Shown here: positions 36,084 through 45,166 of the stretch, one piece after another
Layout of the letters: every line of letters begins with the position of its first letter
How positions within the stretch are numbered: the stretch's first letter is position 1
Assembly (NCBI RefSeq): GCF_024436065.1
Contig: NZ_JANFNS010000007.1
Coordinates: 1 to 64,000, forward strand
Source: Saccharibacillus sp. JS10
GTDB lineage: Bacteria > Bacillota > Bacilli > Paenibacillales > Paenibacillaceae
Reading direction: 5' to 3'
Length of the DNA: 64,000 bases
Notes under the pieces: generated by a model
What the model was told of the DNA's origin: nothing
What the model saw: only the letters and a program-made list of their open reading frames with translations
Database searches by the model: none
Made by a program: the position numbers and the translations under genes

Positions 36084-36097
36084 TGTAAGCGCTTAAA
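36084..36097 (+). promoter_or_regulatory. cre-like operator downstream of the start of binding protein 3
   Basis: TGTAAGCGCTTAAA has one mismatch to the cre consensus. It lies about 25 bases after the inferred transcription start. With the upstream site it could form a loop or roadblock. Confidence 0.6.
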
Positions 36098-36138
36098 AAT
36101 AATTGGGGGCAAGGCCATTTTCGGAAGGGTGGGATACA

Positions 36139-37863
36139 ATGGAAACGATTAAAAAGTGGAAAGTCGCAATGGTATTGACAGCAGCATCGGCTTTGGCGGT
36201 AACAGGATGTAATAGCGGAAACGACGCAGCTTCAAAGCCAGCAACAGAGACATCATCGGCAAACGGAGCAGAAGGCGACGATACGTCACCGGTGACATTT
36301 ACCTTCTTTGGCGGCGACGCAAGTCCAAACTGGTCGCGGATGCAAGATGAGACGGGCAAAGTCATTACCGAAAAAACAGGCGTTACCATCGACGGCGAGT
36401 TTGCGGTCAGCGGAACCGATCAACAAAAAATTGCGCTGATGATCGCTTCCGGCGAATATCCCGAAATTCTCTATCCGAAAGGCGAAACGAGTAAGCTTGT
36501 GGATGCCGGCGCATTGGTTGATCTGACGGACTTGATCGATCAGTATGCACCTAATATCAAAAAGTTATACGGACCTTATATGAACCGACTCAAATACAGC
36601 AAAGAAGATCCATCGATCTACACGATTCCAACGAATACAGCTATCGATAATACGCCTTTTGATGCCGGTGGCGGTTTTGAAGTTCAATTAGGCGTACTTG
36701 AAGAGTTGGGCTATCCCGAAATTCGTACCGTTCAAGATTTTGAAAAAGTATTGAAAGACTACTACGCGAAACACCCAACCATCGACGGGCAACCGACGAT
36801 TCCTCTGACGCTCAATGCAGACGATTGGAAAATTATGATCACCGTCACGAATCCTGCTTTCTTGGCAACAGGAGCACCGGATGATGGCGAGTTTTATATC
36901 GATCCAGAAACGTATGAAGCGCAGCTGCACTACAAACGCCCAGTTGAAAAAGAATATTTCCGCTGGCTCAACCATATGTATAACGAAGGTCTGATCGATC
37001 CAGAAGCTTTTACGCAAAAAAATGACCAATATCTGGCGAAAATTTCTAGCGGACGCGTACTCGGTCTGATCGATCAAGATTGGGATTATCAAGAAGCTGA
37101 AAATTCTTTGAAAGCAGCGGGTAAAAACGATAAAATCTACGGGCATTTCCCGGTTACTTTGACAGAAGAGTATAAAGATCATTCCTTCGTTGATATCGGT
37201 AACGCATCCGGCTATGGCTTGTCGTTCTCGACGACCATGAGCGAAGAAAAACAGATTCGTGCAATCAAATTCTTGGACTGGATGGCGTCTGATGAAGGCC
37301 AGTTACTTGTGAACTGGGGCATCGAAGGTAAACAATACAATGTCGAAGATGGCAAACGCGTCATTCCAGAAGACGTATTGGATCAAAAGATTAACGACAA
37401 TTCCGCTTTCCAGAAAGAAACGGGAATTGGTCTGTACACACCATTCACGGTTCGTTACGGTGACGGCGTAAAAGACGAGACAGGCAACTACTACACAACA
37501 AGTTATCCAGAGCAAATTACGAACAGTTACAGTGAAGATGAGAAAAAAGCGCTCAAAGCTTATGACGCTACAACTTGGAAAGATCTGTTCCCGGGTAAAG
37601 AAGACTTCCCTGTTAAAGCTTGGGGTGCAGCGTACAACTTACCGGCGCCAAGCTCGTCTGACTTCACGGTACCTTATCAAAAAGGTCAAGATATCGTGCG
37701 TAAAGCGATCCCGGCTGCAATTGTCGCTACACCGGAGCAATTCGACGTCATTTACGATCAAATGCTGACAGATCTGAACGGATCAGGGATTCCGGAGATG
37801 GAAGCTTTGTATACGCAGATGATCAAAGACACCGTCGAAGCATGGGGGACGCCGGCGGAGTAA
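36139..37863 (+). CDS. Extracellular sugar-binding lipoprotein 3, LplA type
   Basis: This 574-aa lipoprotein has lipobox VTGC (Cys24), an acidic linker, then a binding domain nearly collinear with binding protein 2. The ATG at 36139 begins METIKKWKVAM and follows GGAAGGGTGGG; a frame-open TTG at 36103 would put 12 polar residues before the signal peptide. It probably arose by tandem duplication and may bind a related sugar. It is followed by a structured non-coding region and the GH95 gene. Confidence 0.92.
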   Translation: METIKKWKVAMVLTAASALAVTGCNSGNDAASKPATETSSANGAEGDDTSPVTFTFFGGDASPNWSRMQDETGKVITEKTGVTIDGEFAVSGTDQQKIALMIASGEYPEILYPKGETSKLVDAGALVDLTDLIDQYAPNIKKLYGPYMNRLKYSKEDPSIYTIPTNTAIDNTPFDAGGGFEVQLGVLEELGYPEIRTVQDFEKVLKDYYAKHPTIDGQPTIPLTLNADDWKIMITVTNPAFLATGAPDDGEFYIDPETYEAQLHYKRPVEKEYFRWLNHMYNEGLIDPEAFTQKNDQYLAKISSGRVLGLIDQDWDYQEAENSLKAAGKNDKIYGHFPVTLTEEYKDHSFVDIGNASGYGLSFSTTMSEEKQIRAIKFLDWMASDEGQLLVNWGIEGKQYNVEDGKRVIPEDVLDQKINDNSAFQKETGIGLYTPFTVRYGDGVKDETGNYYTTSYPEQITNSYSEDEKKALKAYDATTWKDLFPGKEDFPVKAWGAAYNLPAPSSSDFTVPYQKGQDIVRKAIPAAIVATPEQFDVIYDQMLTDLNGSGIPEMEALYTQMIKDTVEAWGTPAE

Positions 37864-37911
37864 CCCTTTTGAGTGAGGTGGGGTCGTTCAATTGTGGGAG
37901 AGTGTAGGTGG

Positions 37912-38040
37912 AGCGGAGCTTTAGTGGCGCTGCGTGGAAAATTCGTTCAAGCCGCTGTTTCACTCGGAAAGCAGGATTGAAATTGGGGAAGGAAGCTTTC
38001 CGGGTTCAAAGGCGTCTTGAACTGAATTTTCCCCTCCGCT
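37912..38040. repeat. Nested long inverted repeat (four arms, 129 bp)
   Basis: Four pairs of complementary arms nest symmetrically: AGCGGAG/CTCCGCT (37912-37918/38034-38040), GGAAAATTC/GAATTTTCC (37936-37944/38024-38032), GTTCAAG/CTTGAAC (37945-37951/38016-38022) and CGGAAAGC/GCTTTCCG (37965-37972/37995-38002). RNA from either strand would fold into one long hairpin. There is no gene within it. It could be a non-coding RNA, an mRNA 3' structure or a miniature repeat element. Confidence 0.65.
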
Positions 38041-38083
38041 GGGCCAGGCTCAACGCATACGGAAGAATTGAATAGACTCCACG

Positions 38084-38114
38084 AAAAAAGGCGGGGGATG
38101 CTCCGCCTTTTTTT
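38084..38114 (+). terminator. Terminator ahead of the GH95 gene
   Basis: GGCGG (38090-38094) pairs with CCGCC (38103-38107), flanked by an A-run and T7. Confidence 0.85.
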
Positions 38115-38265
38115 GGTGGGGGAAATTACAACCTAAAAAATCCAGAACGAATTGAAGAAGAACTGGGGGATGTTTATGCTAAAATGAGAAGGAAGTCATT
38201 TAGAAAAAAAGTGAAAAACGGTGTCGTCGATCTAAAACGTTTCTTGAAAAGCGGAAGGTGGCGGA

Positions 38266-40617
38266 ATGGTGAGTAGCAAAACGTATAAATTATGGTACAG
38301 ACAGCCTGCGACGAAGTGGGAAGAAGCATTGCCTGCGGGGAATGGGCGGCTCGGAGCGATGGTTTTTGGCGGAGATCGCCGAGAGCGCTTGCAGTTGAAC
38401 GAAGACACATTGTGGTCAGGGTTTCCAAGAGACAAAGTCAATTACAACGTCAGACGGTATTTGGAGCCGGTACGGAAGTTGATTTTTGCGGGTAAATACG
38501 CAGAAGCAGTAAAGATCATCAACTCCAATATGGTTGGTTCGAATACCGAAGCGTATCAACCGTTAGGCGATCTGTACATTGATCGAATTGGCGGGGGAGA
38601 AGCATCGAATTACGAGCGCGACTTGAATGTAAGTAACGGAGTTTTGACTACGTCGTTTACGGCAGATGGAGTGAAGTTCACTCGCGAAGTCTGGATTAGC
38701 GAACCCGATCAAGTCATTACAGTTGTGCTAGAAGCAGATCAAGCAGGAGCGATCGATATCGATGTATCGTTAGAAAGTCTGCTTCCATACGAGACCGCCG
38801 CGTATACGGGCGGCGTCTTGTCGATGACTGGAACAGCACCGAGTCATGTCGAGAACAATGATGACGAGGACCATCCTGAACCGGTTTTGTTTGATGAAGA
38901 ATTGAGTCTGCGTTTTGAAGCAAGATTACAAGCCATTGCTGAAGGCGGAGAAACCTTGGCTTCTGAAGGCAAAATTCAAATTCGCGGCGCTAATCGCGTG
39001 ATGCTGTTATTAGCGGCGGCGACGAATTTCGAACGATTTAACCAAATGCCGCAAAATAGTTCACGCCGTCCGGATTTGCTATGCAAACAATGGTTGAGCG
39101 AAGCTTCGAAACTTGGCGAAAATCGTTTGCGTGAACGACATATCCGCAACCATGAGCAATTATTTGCACGCGTGGAGCTTACGCTGGGCGGAGAAGAACG
39201 AGCGGAACTTCCGACCGATGAGCGGCTTGAAGCTTATAAGCAAGGTACGGCTGATCCGGCTTTGGAAGCTTTGTATTTCCATTACGGTCGTTATCTGTTG
39301 ATGGGCAGTTCGCGTCCGGGCACGCAACCTGCCAATCTGCAAGGGATATGGAATCATCAGATCGATCCGCCGTGGAACAGCAATTATACATCGAATATCA
39401 ATGTTGAGATGAACTACTGGCCGGCAGAAATCGTGAACTTAAGCGAATGTCATCAGCCGATGCTAGAGATGATCGCCGAAATGGCGGAAGCCGGTAAACG
39501 TACCGCGAAAGTCCATTACGGGACACGTGGCTGGACAGCGCATCACAATATCGATATCTGGCGGATGTCGAATCCGTCCGGCGGCGACGCGAGTTGGGCA
39601 TTCTGGCCAATGGGCGGACTATGGTTGACCGCGCATCTATGGGAACATTATTTGTTCACGCGCGACGAAGCATTTTTGCGGGATCAAGCTTATCCGATTA
39701 TGCGAGAAGCCGCTTTGTTTGCTCTAGACTGGCTGGTCGAAGGACAAGGCGGCCAATTGACGACGGCGCCTTCAACGTCGCCCGAGAATCGTTTTGTGAC
39801 CGATAGCGGGGAATTCTCCAGCGTAGCTTTCGGATCGGCAATGGATCTGACATTGATTCGCGATGTGATGGAGCGCGTACTTGAGATCGAAGATAAATTC
39901 GAGCTGACCCACTCGGACAGTGAAGAAATTCGTTCGGCGCTAGAACGTTTGCAGCCGCTTCAAGTCGGCTCAGACGGTCGATTGCTGGAATGGGGAACAG
40001 AGCTTGCCGAACATGAACCCGGTCATCGTCACGTTTCGCATCTATACGGGGTGTATCCGGGGCGCTCGATCAATAGAGTCCACTCGCCGCAGCTGCTTGA
40101 AGCTGCCGAGAATTCGCTAGCTTCGCGGATCGCCAATGGCGGTGGTCATACCGGCTGGAGCTGCGCATGGTTGATTAACTTGTATGCGCGTCTACTCGAT
40201 AGCGAACAAGCGCATCATTTCGTCCATACGCTGCTTGCGCGTTCGACGCATCCGAATTTGTTTGACGATCATCCGCCGTTCCAGATCGACGGAAACTTCG
40301 GCGGCACAGCCGGCATCGCCGAGATGCTGCTCCAGAGCCATCTGGACGAGCTGCATCTGCTTCCGGCTTTGCCTTCCGCTTGGAACAGCGGTTCCGTGAG
40401 CGGCTTACGTGCTCGCGGCGGATACACCATCTCGCTATCTTGGCAAGATGGACAGATCCAATCGGCGGAGATTACCGCCGATTTCACCGGGGCGATTACG
40501 ATCCGCACCGATCGCGCGTTCGAGGGGTCTTCGCCTGTACAAAGCGGCGAAGCAGGAGCTTTCGTAGGCAGCTTGAATCTAGCTGCCGGCGAAATGGTTC
40601 AGCTTTCATTTAATTAA
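38266..40617 (+). CDS. GH95-family glycosidase (alpha-L-fucosidase or related), cytoplasmic
   Basis: This 783-aa enzyme begins with the GH95 beta-sandwich domain ([23 protein letters not shown], read in two parts). A catalytic alpha/alpha barrel follows, with [12 protein letters not shown] (the Asn pair that activates water), SPE in [11 protein letters not shown] (acid/base Glu) and the Asp in [11 protein letters not shown], and then a C-terminal beta domain. There is no signal peptide, so it would act on imported oligosaccharides. Known members remove alpha-1,2-fucose or L-galactose, for example from xyloglucan. It follows the binding-protein genes, which suggests the transporter imports its substrate. 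GGAAGGTGGC precedes the ATG. Confidence 0.9.
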   Translation: MVSSKTYKLWYRQPATKWEEALPAGNGRLGAMVFGGDRRERLQLNEDTLWSGFPRDKVNYNVRRYLEPVRKLIFAGKYAEAVKIINSNMVGSNTEAYQPLGDLYIDRIGGGEASNYERDLNVSNGVLTTSFTADGVKFTREVWISEPDQVITVVLEADQAGAIDIDVSLESLLPYETAAYTGGVLSMTGTAPSHVENNDDEDHPEPVLFDEELSLRFEARLQAIAEGGETLASEGKIQIRGANRVMLLLAAATNFERFNQMPQNSSRRPDLLCKQWLSEASKLGENRLRERHIRNHEQLFARVELTLGGEERAELPTDERLEAYKQGTADPALEALYFHYGRYLLMGSSRPGTQPANLQGIWNHQIDPPWNSNYTSNINVEMNYWPAEIVNLSECHQPMLEMIAEMAEAGKRTAKVHYGTRGWTAHHNIDIWRMSNPSGGDASWAFWPMGGLWLTAHLWEHYLFTRDEAFLRDQAYPIMREAALFALDWLVEGQGGQLTTAPSTSPENRFVTDSGEFSSVAFGSAMDLTLIRDVMERVLEIEDKFELTHSDSEEIRSALERLQPLQVGSDGRLLEWGTELAEHEPGHRHVSHLYGVYPGRSINRVHSPQLLEAAENSLASRIANGGGHTGWSCAWLINLYARLLDSEQAHHFVHTLLARSTHPNLFDDHPPFQIDGNFGGTAGIAEMLLQSHLDELHLLPALPSAWNSGSVSGLRARGGYTISLSWQDGQIQSAEITADFTGAITIRTDRAFEGSSPVQSGEAGAFVGSLNLAAGEMVQLSFN

Positions 40618-40940
40618 GCTTTATGGTTTTTTGCAAGTTTAAAAGCCGTCTGTGCAAAATGTCACAAAACTGTCGAACAAAACGCTAACTGATTCGCACA
40701 CAACGACTCTCTTTATCCGATAAAATAAGAATGTCGCGATAAGGAGCGCTACACATGTAAATTTGTTGGATAACGGTCCGAAAGACGTTAAAAGGGGTAA
40801 GAGCATATATAAAGGAAGAGAAATTTAAAAAGGCGAAATAAAGTGAGGGGGAAATAGAAGATTAGTCACTTATTCTAAGGAAGTATCTGCATTGTCGAAA
40901 GAGCTTTTCAACGGTCAAAATCACCGATAAAAGCAGATAG
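40618..40940 (+). other. Gene-free AG-rich region upstream of qoxA
   Basis: No gene or terminator is convincing. AAGGAG (40741-40746) is ideally spaced from an ATG followed at once by TAA (40755-40760), a start-stop pair. The purine-rich stretch 40785-40860 may be a decayed sequence or part of a long leader. Confidence 0.35.
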
Positions 40941-40941
40941 T

Positions 40942-41001
40942 TTGACATCTTTGTTAACAAAGTCAAAACTTTTCGAAAAAGCTGTTCATTTCTGGTATCT
41001 T
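40942..41001 (+). promoter_or_regulatory. qox promoter region with palindrome
   Basis: CTTTGTTAACAAAG (40949-40962) is a perfect 14-bp palindrome flanked by TTTGAC and GTCAAA, which extends the symmetry loosely. TGGTATCTT (40993-41001) is an extended -10. The palindrome would be centred near -52, an activator position. TTGACA (40942-40947) is present, but no -10 lies at the right distance from it. Confidence 0.45.
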
Positions 41002-41083
41002 TAAGTGTAGAATCAAAGTTGCGTTTTAATGTCTGAAATGCTTATCGAATGACTTGAGCGTTCACCAAGGAGAGGGGATCTAC

Positions 41084-42058
41084 ATGAGCAAAAAACGAAG
41101 ATCGCTCGTTCGTGCAGCTTTCTCGGCAATCACTCTTGTTATGACGATGCTGCTGCTTTCCGGATGCGGGAACTACATGGTTCTGAATCCGAAAGGACCG
41201 ATTGCGGCTCAGCAGTTGGACTTGATCATCATCACGGTTATCTTATGCGCGATCATCATCGTGCCTGTGTTGGTTATCACGTTCGTTATCGTATGGCGCT
41301 ACCGCGCTACTAACAAGAAAGCCGATTATAAGCCAGAATGGGCACACAGCAACCTGCTGGAGACGATCTGGTGGGGAATTCCGATTGTCATCGTTATTGT
41401 CCTCGCGATCGTGACTGTGCGTTATACGCACGAGCTTGAACCTTCCAAAGCGATTGCTTCGGAAAAAGATGAAGTAACGATTCAGGTTGTATCACTCAAC
41501 TGGAAATGGTTGTTCATCTATCCGGAAGAAGGTATTGCGACCGTAAATACGATCACAATTCCTGAAGATCGTCCTGTTCGCTTTGAGTTGACGGCAGATT
41601 CGCCGATGAACTCGTTCTGGATTCCAGAATTGGGCGGACAAATTTATGCGATGTCTGGTATGTCGATGGCACTGCATTTGCAAGCCGATGAGCCGGGAAC
41701 TTATTTCGGTACGGCGGCTAACTTCACCGGCGAACACTTCGAAAACATGACGTTTGACGTTAATGCGACGAGTGACGCTGAATATGACCAGTGGATTGAA
41801 AAAGCGAAACAATCGCCGGAAACACTCACTGATGAGTCGTATGAAGAATTGTCTAAGCCAAGCGAAAAAGAAGAACCTATGCTTTATTCCTCGGTTCCTG
41901 ACGGAATTTACGAGCGTATCGTAACGAAGTATATGCACGATGGTGCAGAACTTCATCAACACGGAAGCGCATCTGCTGACGAGACAAACGGATCGACATC
42001 GGCAGAAGCTACAAATGCGAACTCGGAAGAAGCATCTTCCTCGCACAACGGTCATTGA
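41084..42058 (+). CDS. qoxA: Quinol oxidase subunit II (QoxA)
   Basis: This 324-aa lipoprotein subunit has lipobox LSGC near residue 28 and two transmembrane helices (about 45-70 and 95-115). The cupredoxin domain lacks the Cu-A cysteines: the region reads PMNSFWIPELGGQIYAMSGM as in CyoA. It therefore serves a quinol oxidase, not a cytochrome c oxidase. The C-terminal tail is low-complexity with several His. The ATG at 41084 follows AAGGAGAGGGG; a frame start at 41054 is not needed. It is first in the qoxABCD operon. Confidence 0.94.
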   Translation: MSKKRRSLVRAAFSAITLVMTMLLLSGCGNYMVLNPKGPIAAQQLDLIIITVILCAIIIVPVLVITFVIVWRYRATNKKADYKPEWAHSNLLETIWWGIPIVIVIVLAIVTVRYTHELEPSKAIASEKDEVTIQVVSLNWKWLFIYPEEGIATVNTITIPEDRPVRFELTADSPMNSFWIPELGGQIYAMSGMSMALHLQADEPGTYFGTAANFTGEHFENMTFDVNATSDAEYDQWIEKAKQSPETLTDESYEELSKPSEKEEPMLYSSVPDGIYERIVTKYMHDGAELHQHGSASADETNGSTSAEATNANSEEASSSHNGH

Positions 42059-42078
42059 GATCCGCCTTTTGGCGGGTC
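42059..42078 (+). other. Stem-loop between qoxA and qoxB
   Basis: GATCCGCC-TTTT-GGCGGGTC pairs, with one G-T, directly after the qoxA stop. It has no T-run, so it is more likely an mRNA stability or processing element than a terminator. Confidence 0.55.
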
Positions 42079-42118
42079 TTGATGTCTGAACAATGAATGC
42101 AACGAAAGGAGCTCCCTA

Positions 42119-44089
42119 ATGCTCGAGAAAATCAAAGAGTTCGCATCCGAGTTTTTTGTAACGGGCGATCCACTGATCTATGGCGCCGACGTGTCTATCG
42201 TTTTAGCGACGCTTGGGATTGTGTTTGTACTCACGTACTTCAAAAAATGGGGTTGGCTCTGGAAAGACTGGCTGACGACTGTCGATCATAAAAAGATCGG
42301 TATCATGTACATCCTTGCCGCGATCGTAATGTTGTTCCGCGGTGGCGTCGATGCCGTTATGATGCGGACTCAGCTCGCTTTTCCGGATCTAAATTTCCTT
42401 GAAGCGGATCACTATAACCAAATCTTTACGACGCACGGCGTTGTAATGATCTTCTTTATGGCGATGCCTTTCATGTTTGGTCTGTTCAATATCGTCGTTC
42501 CGCTGCAAATCGGCGCACGCGACGTTGCGTTCCCTTTCCTGAACTCACTGAGTTTCTGGTTGTTCGCAGCCGGAGCGATGCTGTTCAACTTGTCCTTCGT
42601 TATCGGCGGTTCGCCTGACGCTGGCTGGTTGTCATATCCACCGCTTTCGGGTACGCAGTTCAACCCAGGGGTCGGACAAAACTTCTATATCTGGGGTATC
42701 CAGATATCCGGTATCGGTTCCCTCGCGTCCGGTATCAACTTTATCGTAACGATTCTTAAAATGCGTGCTCCGGGCATGACGATGATGAAAATGCCGATGT
42801 TCACTTGGTCGGTATTCGCTGCTTCGACAACGATCATCTTCGCTTTCCCAATCTTGACAATCACAATGTTGCTGCTGTTTATGGACCGCTTCTTCGGCGC
42901 CCATTTCTTCACGCTCGACGGCGGCGGCAATCCGATGATGTATATCAACCTCATCTGGATGTGGGGTCACCCGGAAGTATATATCGTCGTACTGCCGGCA
43001 TTCGGTGTCTTCTCCGAAACGGTAGCGACATTCGCGAGAAAACGGCTGTTCGGTTACGCTTCGATGGTATTCGCGATGGTAATCATCAGTATCATTTCGT
43101 TCTTCACTTGGGCTCACCACTTCTTCACAATGGGCTCCGGCGCGAACGTTAATGCGTTCTTCGCCGTGACAACGATGATTATCGCGATTCCGACCGGGGT
43201 TAAGATATTCAACTGGTTGTTCACCATGTACAAAGGTAGGATTACCTTCCCGACTCCAATGATGTGGACCATCGCGTTCATACCGGCATTCGTTGTCGGC
43301 GGGATGACGGGGGTTATGTTGTCGGTAGCACCGGCAGACTTCCAGTTCCACAACAGTTACTTCCTGATCGCCCACTTCCACCAAGTACTGATCGGTGGCG
43401 TCGTATTCGGTTACTTCGCTGGTCTGTATTATTGGTGGCCGAAAATGTTCGGCTTCAAGCTCAACGAATATCTCGGCAAATGGGCATTCTGGTTATGGAA
43501 TATCGGTTTCTACATCTGCTTCATGCCTCAGTACCTTGTAGGTCTTGACGGTATGACGCGCCGGATCAGTGTATTCAGTGATCCGGATTGGCAAGGGCTG
43601 AATATCGCATCGACCATCGGTGCTTATATTATGGGTCTTGCATTCGTATTCCAAGTTGCACAAATCGTGTACAGCATGTTCCGCAAAGAAATGGATACAA
43701 CAGGCGATATCTGGGATGCTCGCACATTGGAGTTCTCGATTGCTTCCCCAGCACCGGAATACAACTTTGCGGTAATCCCGCAAGTGCATAGCCGCGATGA
43801 GTGGTGGGAAGAAAAAGAACGCCGTGCAAGAGGCGAAAAACCTTGGGACCTAGGCAAAATCGAACCGATTCATATGCCGAAAAACTCGGCAATCGGACCG
43901 ATTATGGGCGCGTTCTGGTTTATCGCAGGCTTCGGTCTGGTCTTCCATTGGTTGTGGATGGCGATTCCTGGCTTTATCGGTATTTTCGCTTGTATGTACG
44001 CGCGTTCGTTCAGTGCTCACAAAGCCGAATACTACATTCCGGTTGAAGAAGTCGAGCGAACTGAAGCGAAGTTAAGGGGGTCGGTATAA
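42119..44089 (+). CDS. qoxB: Quinol oxidase subunit I (QoxB)
   Basis: This 656-aa haem-copper oxidase core has about 14 helices. A low-spin haem His is in FTTHGVVMI. The Cu-B ligands are in WGHPEVYI and the double His of WAHHFFTMG, and AHFHQVLIGG carries the haem a3 and a-haem His residues. Together with QoxA it reduces oxygen with menaquinol and pumps protons. GAAAGGAG precedes the ATG. The stop overlaps the qoxC start. Confidence 0.96.
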   Translation: MLEKIKEFASEFFVTGDPLIYGADVSIVLATLGIVFVLTYFKKWGWLWKDWLTTVDHKKIGIMYILAAIVMLFRGGVDAVMMRTQLAFPDLNFLEADHYNQIFTTHGVVMIFFMAMPFMFGLFNIVVPLQIGARDVAFPFLNSLSFWLFAAGAMLFNLSFVIGGSPDAGWLSYPPLSGTQFNPGVGQNFYIWGIQISGIGSLASGINFIVTILKMRAPGMTMMKMPMFTWSVFAASTTIIFAFPILTITMLLLFMDRFFGAHFFTLDGGGNPMMYINLIWMWGHPEVYIVVLPAFGVFSETVATFARKRLFGYASMVFAMVIISIISFFTWAHHFFTMGSGANVNAFFAVTTMIIAIPTGVKIFNWLFTMYKGRITFPTPMMWTIAFIPAFVVGGMTGVMLSVAPADFQFHNSYFLIAHFHQVLIGGVVFGYFAGLYYWWPKMFGFKLNEYLGKWAFWLWNIGFYICFMPQYLVGLDGMTRRISVFSDPDWQGLNIASTIGAYIMGLAFVFQVAQIVYSMFRKEMDTTGDIWDARTLEFSIASPAPEYNFAVIPQVHSRDEWWEEKERRARGEKPWDLGKIEPIHMPKNSAIGPIMGAFWFIAGFGLVFHWLWMAIPGFIGIFACMYARSFSAHKAEYYIPVEEVERTEAKLRGSV

Positions 44090-44706
44090 TGGCACAGTCT
44101 CCGGCGCATGGTTCGGACCATCATGATCATCACGCTGCAGGTCATCACGACCCGCAAGATCTGAAATTGCTCGGTTTCTGGATTTTCCTTGTAACCGACG
44201 TTATTATGTTCTCTACGCTTTTTGCAACATTTATCGTACTTCGCGGCGGTACGGACGGTGGTCCTACCGGCGCGGATCTACTGGAAATCAACGGGATCAT
44301 CATTTCCACGTTCCTGTTGTTAACAAGTAGTTTCACGAGTGGTGTAGCTGTACTTGCAATGCACCAAAACAAGATCAAACAGATGATTATCTGGTTGGTT
44401 ATCACCGGATTGCTCGGGGCAGGATTCTTGTACCTCGAAGTCAACGAGTTCTTGCACTTGATTCATGAAGGTGCGACTCTGCAAACTAGCGCATTCTGGT
44501 CTTCGTTCTTTACCCTTGTCGGCACGCACGGTGTCCACGTTACCGTCGGCTTGTTCTGGATGATCTCGATCATTATTCAGATCGTACGCCGTGGTCTGAC
44601 AGACGACACCAAAGGCAAAGTTACAGTATTCAGTTTGTACTGGCACTTCTTGGACGCGGTCTGGATCTTCTTGCTCTCGATCGTGTACCTGATGGAGGTG
44701 ATGTAA
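44089..44706 (+). CDS. qoxC: Quinol oxidase subunit III (QoxC)
   Basis: This 205-aa protein of five helices belongs to the COX3/CyoC family (LKLLGFWIFLVTDVIMFSTL, GTHGVHVTVGLFW, HFLDAVWIFLLSIVYL). The N-terminus is His-rich (HGSDHHDHHAAGHHD). TAATG overlap with qoxB implies translational coupling. Confidence 0.94.
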   Translation: MAQSPAHGSDHHDHHAAGHHDPQDLKLLGFWIFLVTDVIMFSTLFATFIVLRGGTDGGPTGADLLEINGIIISTFLLLTSSFTSGVAVLAMHQNKIKQMIIWLVITGLLGAGFLYLEVNEFLHLIHEGATLQTSAFWSSFFTLVGTHGVHVTVGLFWMISIIIQIVRRGLTDDTKGKVTVFSLYWHFLDAVWIFLLSIVYLMEVM

Positions 44707-44707
44707 G

Positions 44708-45052
44708 ATGGCGGATCACAACAACGCGCATAACAGTCATGGTGGGGAACGTCACGAGCATGGCTCGCTTAAGTCCTACATCATCGGTTATATCATCTCG
44801 ATCGTATTGACGATTATTCCTCTCGTTGTCGTGTTAAACGACATGATGGGGCGTACCGCAACGATTGCTGTGATTATGGTAACCGCAACTCTGCAATTTT
44901 TGGTTCAGTTGATCTTCTTCATGCACGTACGTGATGGAGAACAACCTCGTTGGAACTTGATCACTTTGATCTTCGGCGTTTTGATTTTGCTGACGATCGT
45001 GATCGGTTCGATCTGGATCATGGGTAACAACTCGATCGGCATGAAAATGTAG
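44708..45052 (+). CDS. qoxD: Quinol oxidase subunit IV (QoxD)
   Basis: This 114-aa protein of three helices belongs to the CyoD/COX4 family (LKSYIIGYIISIVLTIIPLV, ATLQFLVQLIFFMHV, ITLIFGVLILLTIV). The N-terminus is His/Asn-rich. It starts one base after the qoxC stop with GGAGGTG as ribosome binding site and closes the operon. Confidence 0.94.
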   Translation: MADHNNAHNSHGGERHEHGSLKSYIIGYIISIVLTIIPLVVVLNDMMGRTATIAVIMVTATLQFLVQLIFFMHVRDGEQPRWNLITLIFGVLILLTIVIGSIWIMGNNSIGMKM

Positions 45053-45060
45053 ATCCAATC

Positions 45061-45088
45061 AGAGCTCGCTTCGGCGGGCTCTTTTTTG
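45061..45088 (+). terminator. Terminator of qoxABCD
   Basis: AGAGCTCGC-TTCG-GCGGGCTCT is followed by T6. Confidence 0.9.
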
Positions 45089-45094
45089 TTGCAC

Positions 45095-45144
45095 AAAAAA
45101 GGCTGATTCTCCAAAGCCAAGCATCATGGAGAATCAGCCTTTTT
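45095..45144. terminator. Second, bidirectional terminator between qoxD and the gtrA gene
   Basis: AAAAAGGCTGATTCTCCA pairs with TGGAGAATCAGCCTTTTT. The symmetric A- and T-runs also terminate the minus-strand gtrA operon. Confidence 0.9.
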
Positions 45145-45166
45145 ACTTTTTCGATCAAGATCTTTA

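Noticed and set aside
42632-43384. A 250-codon minus-strand frame inside qoxB
   Set aside because: Its His/Arg/Glu-rich composition is the complement of membrane-helix codons in qoxB.
41084-44706. Cytochrome c oxidase (ctaCDE) instead of quinol oxidase
   Set aside because: Subunit II lacks the Cu-A cysteines and reads like CyoA/QoxA, and a typical QoxD follows.
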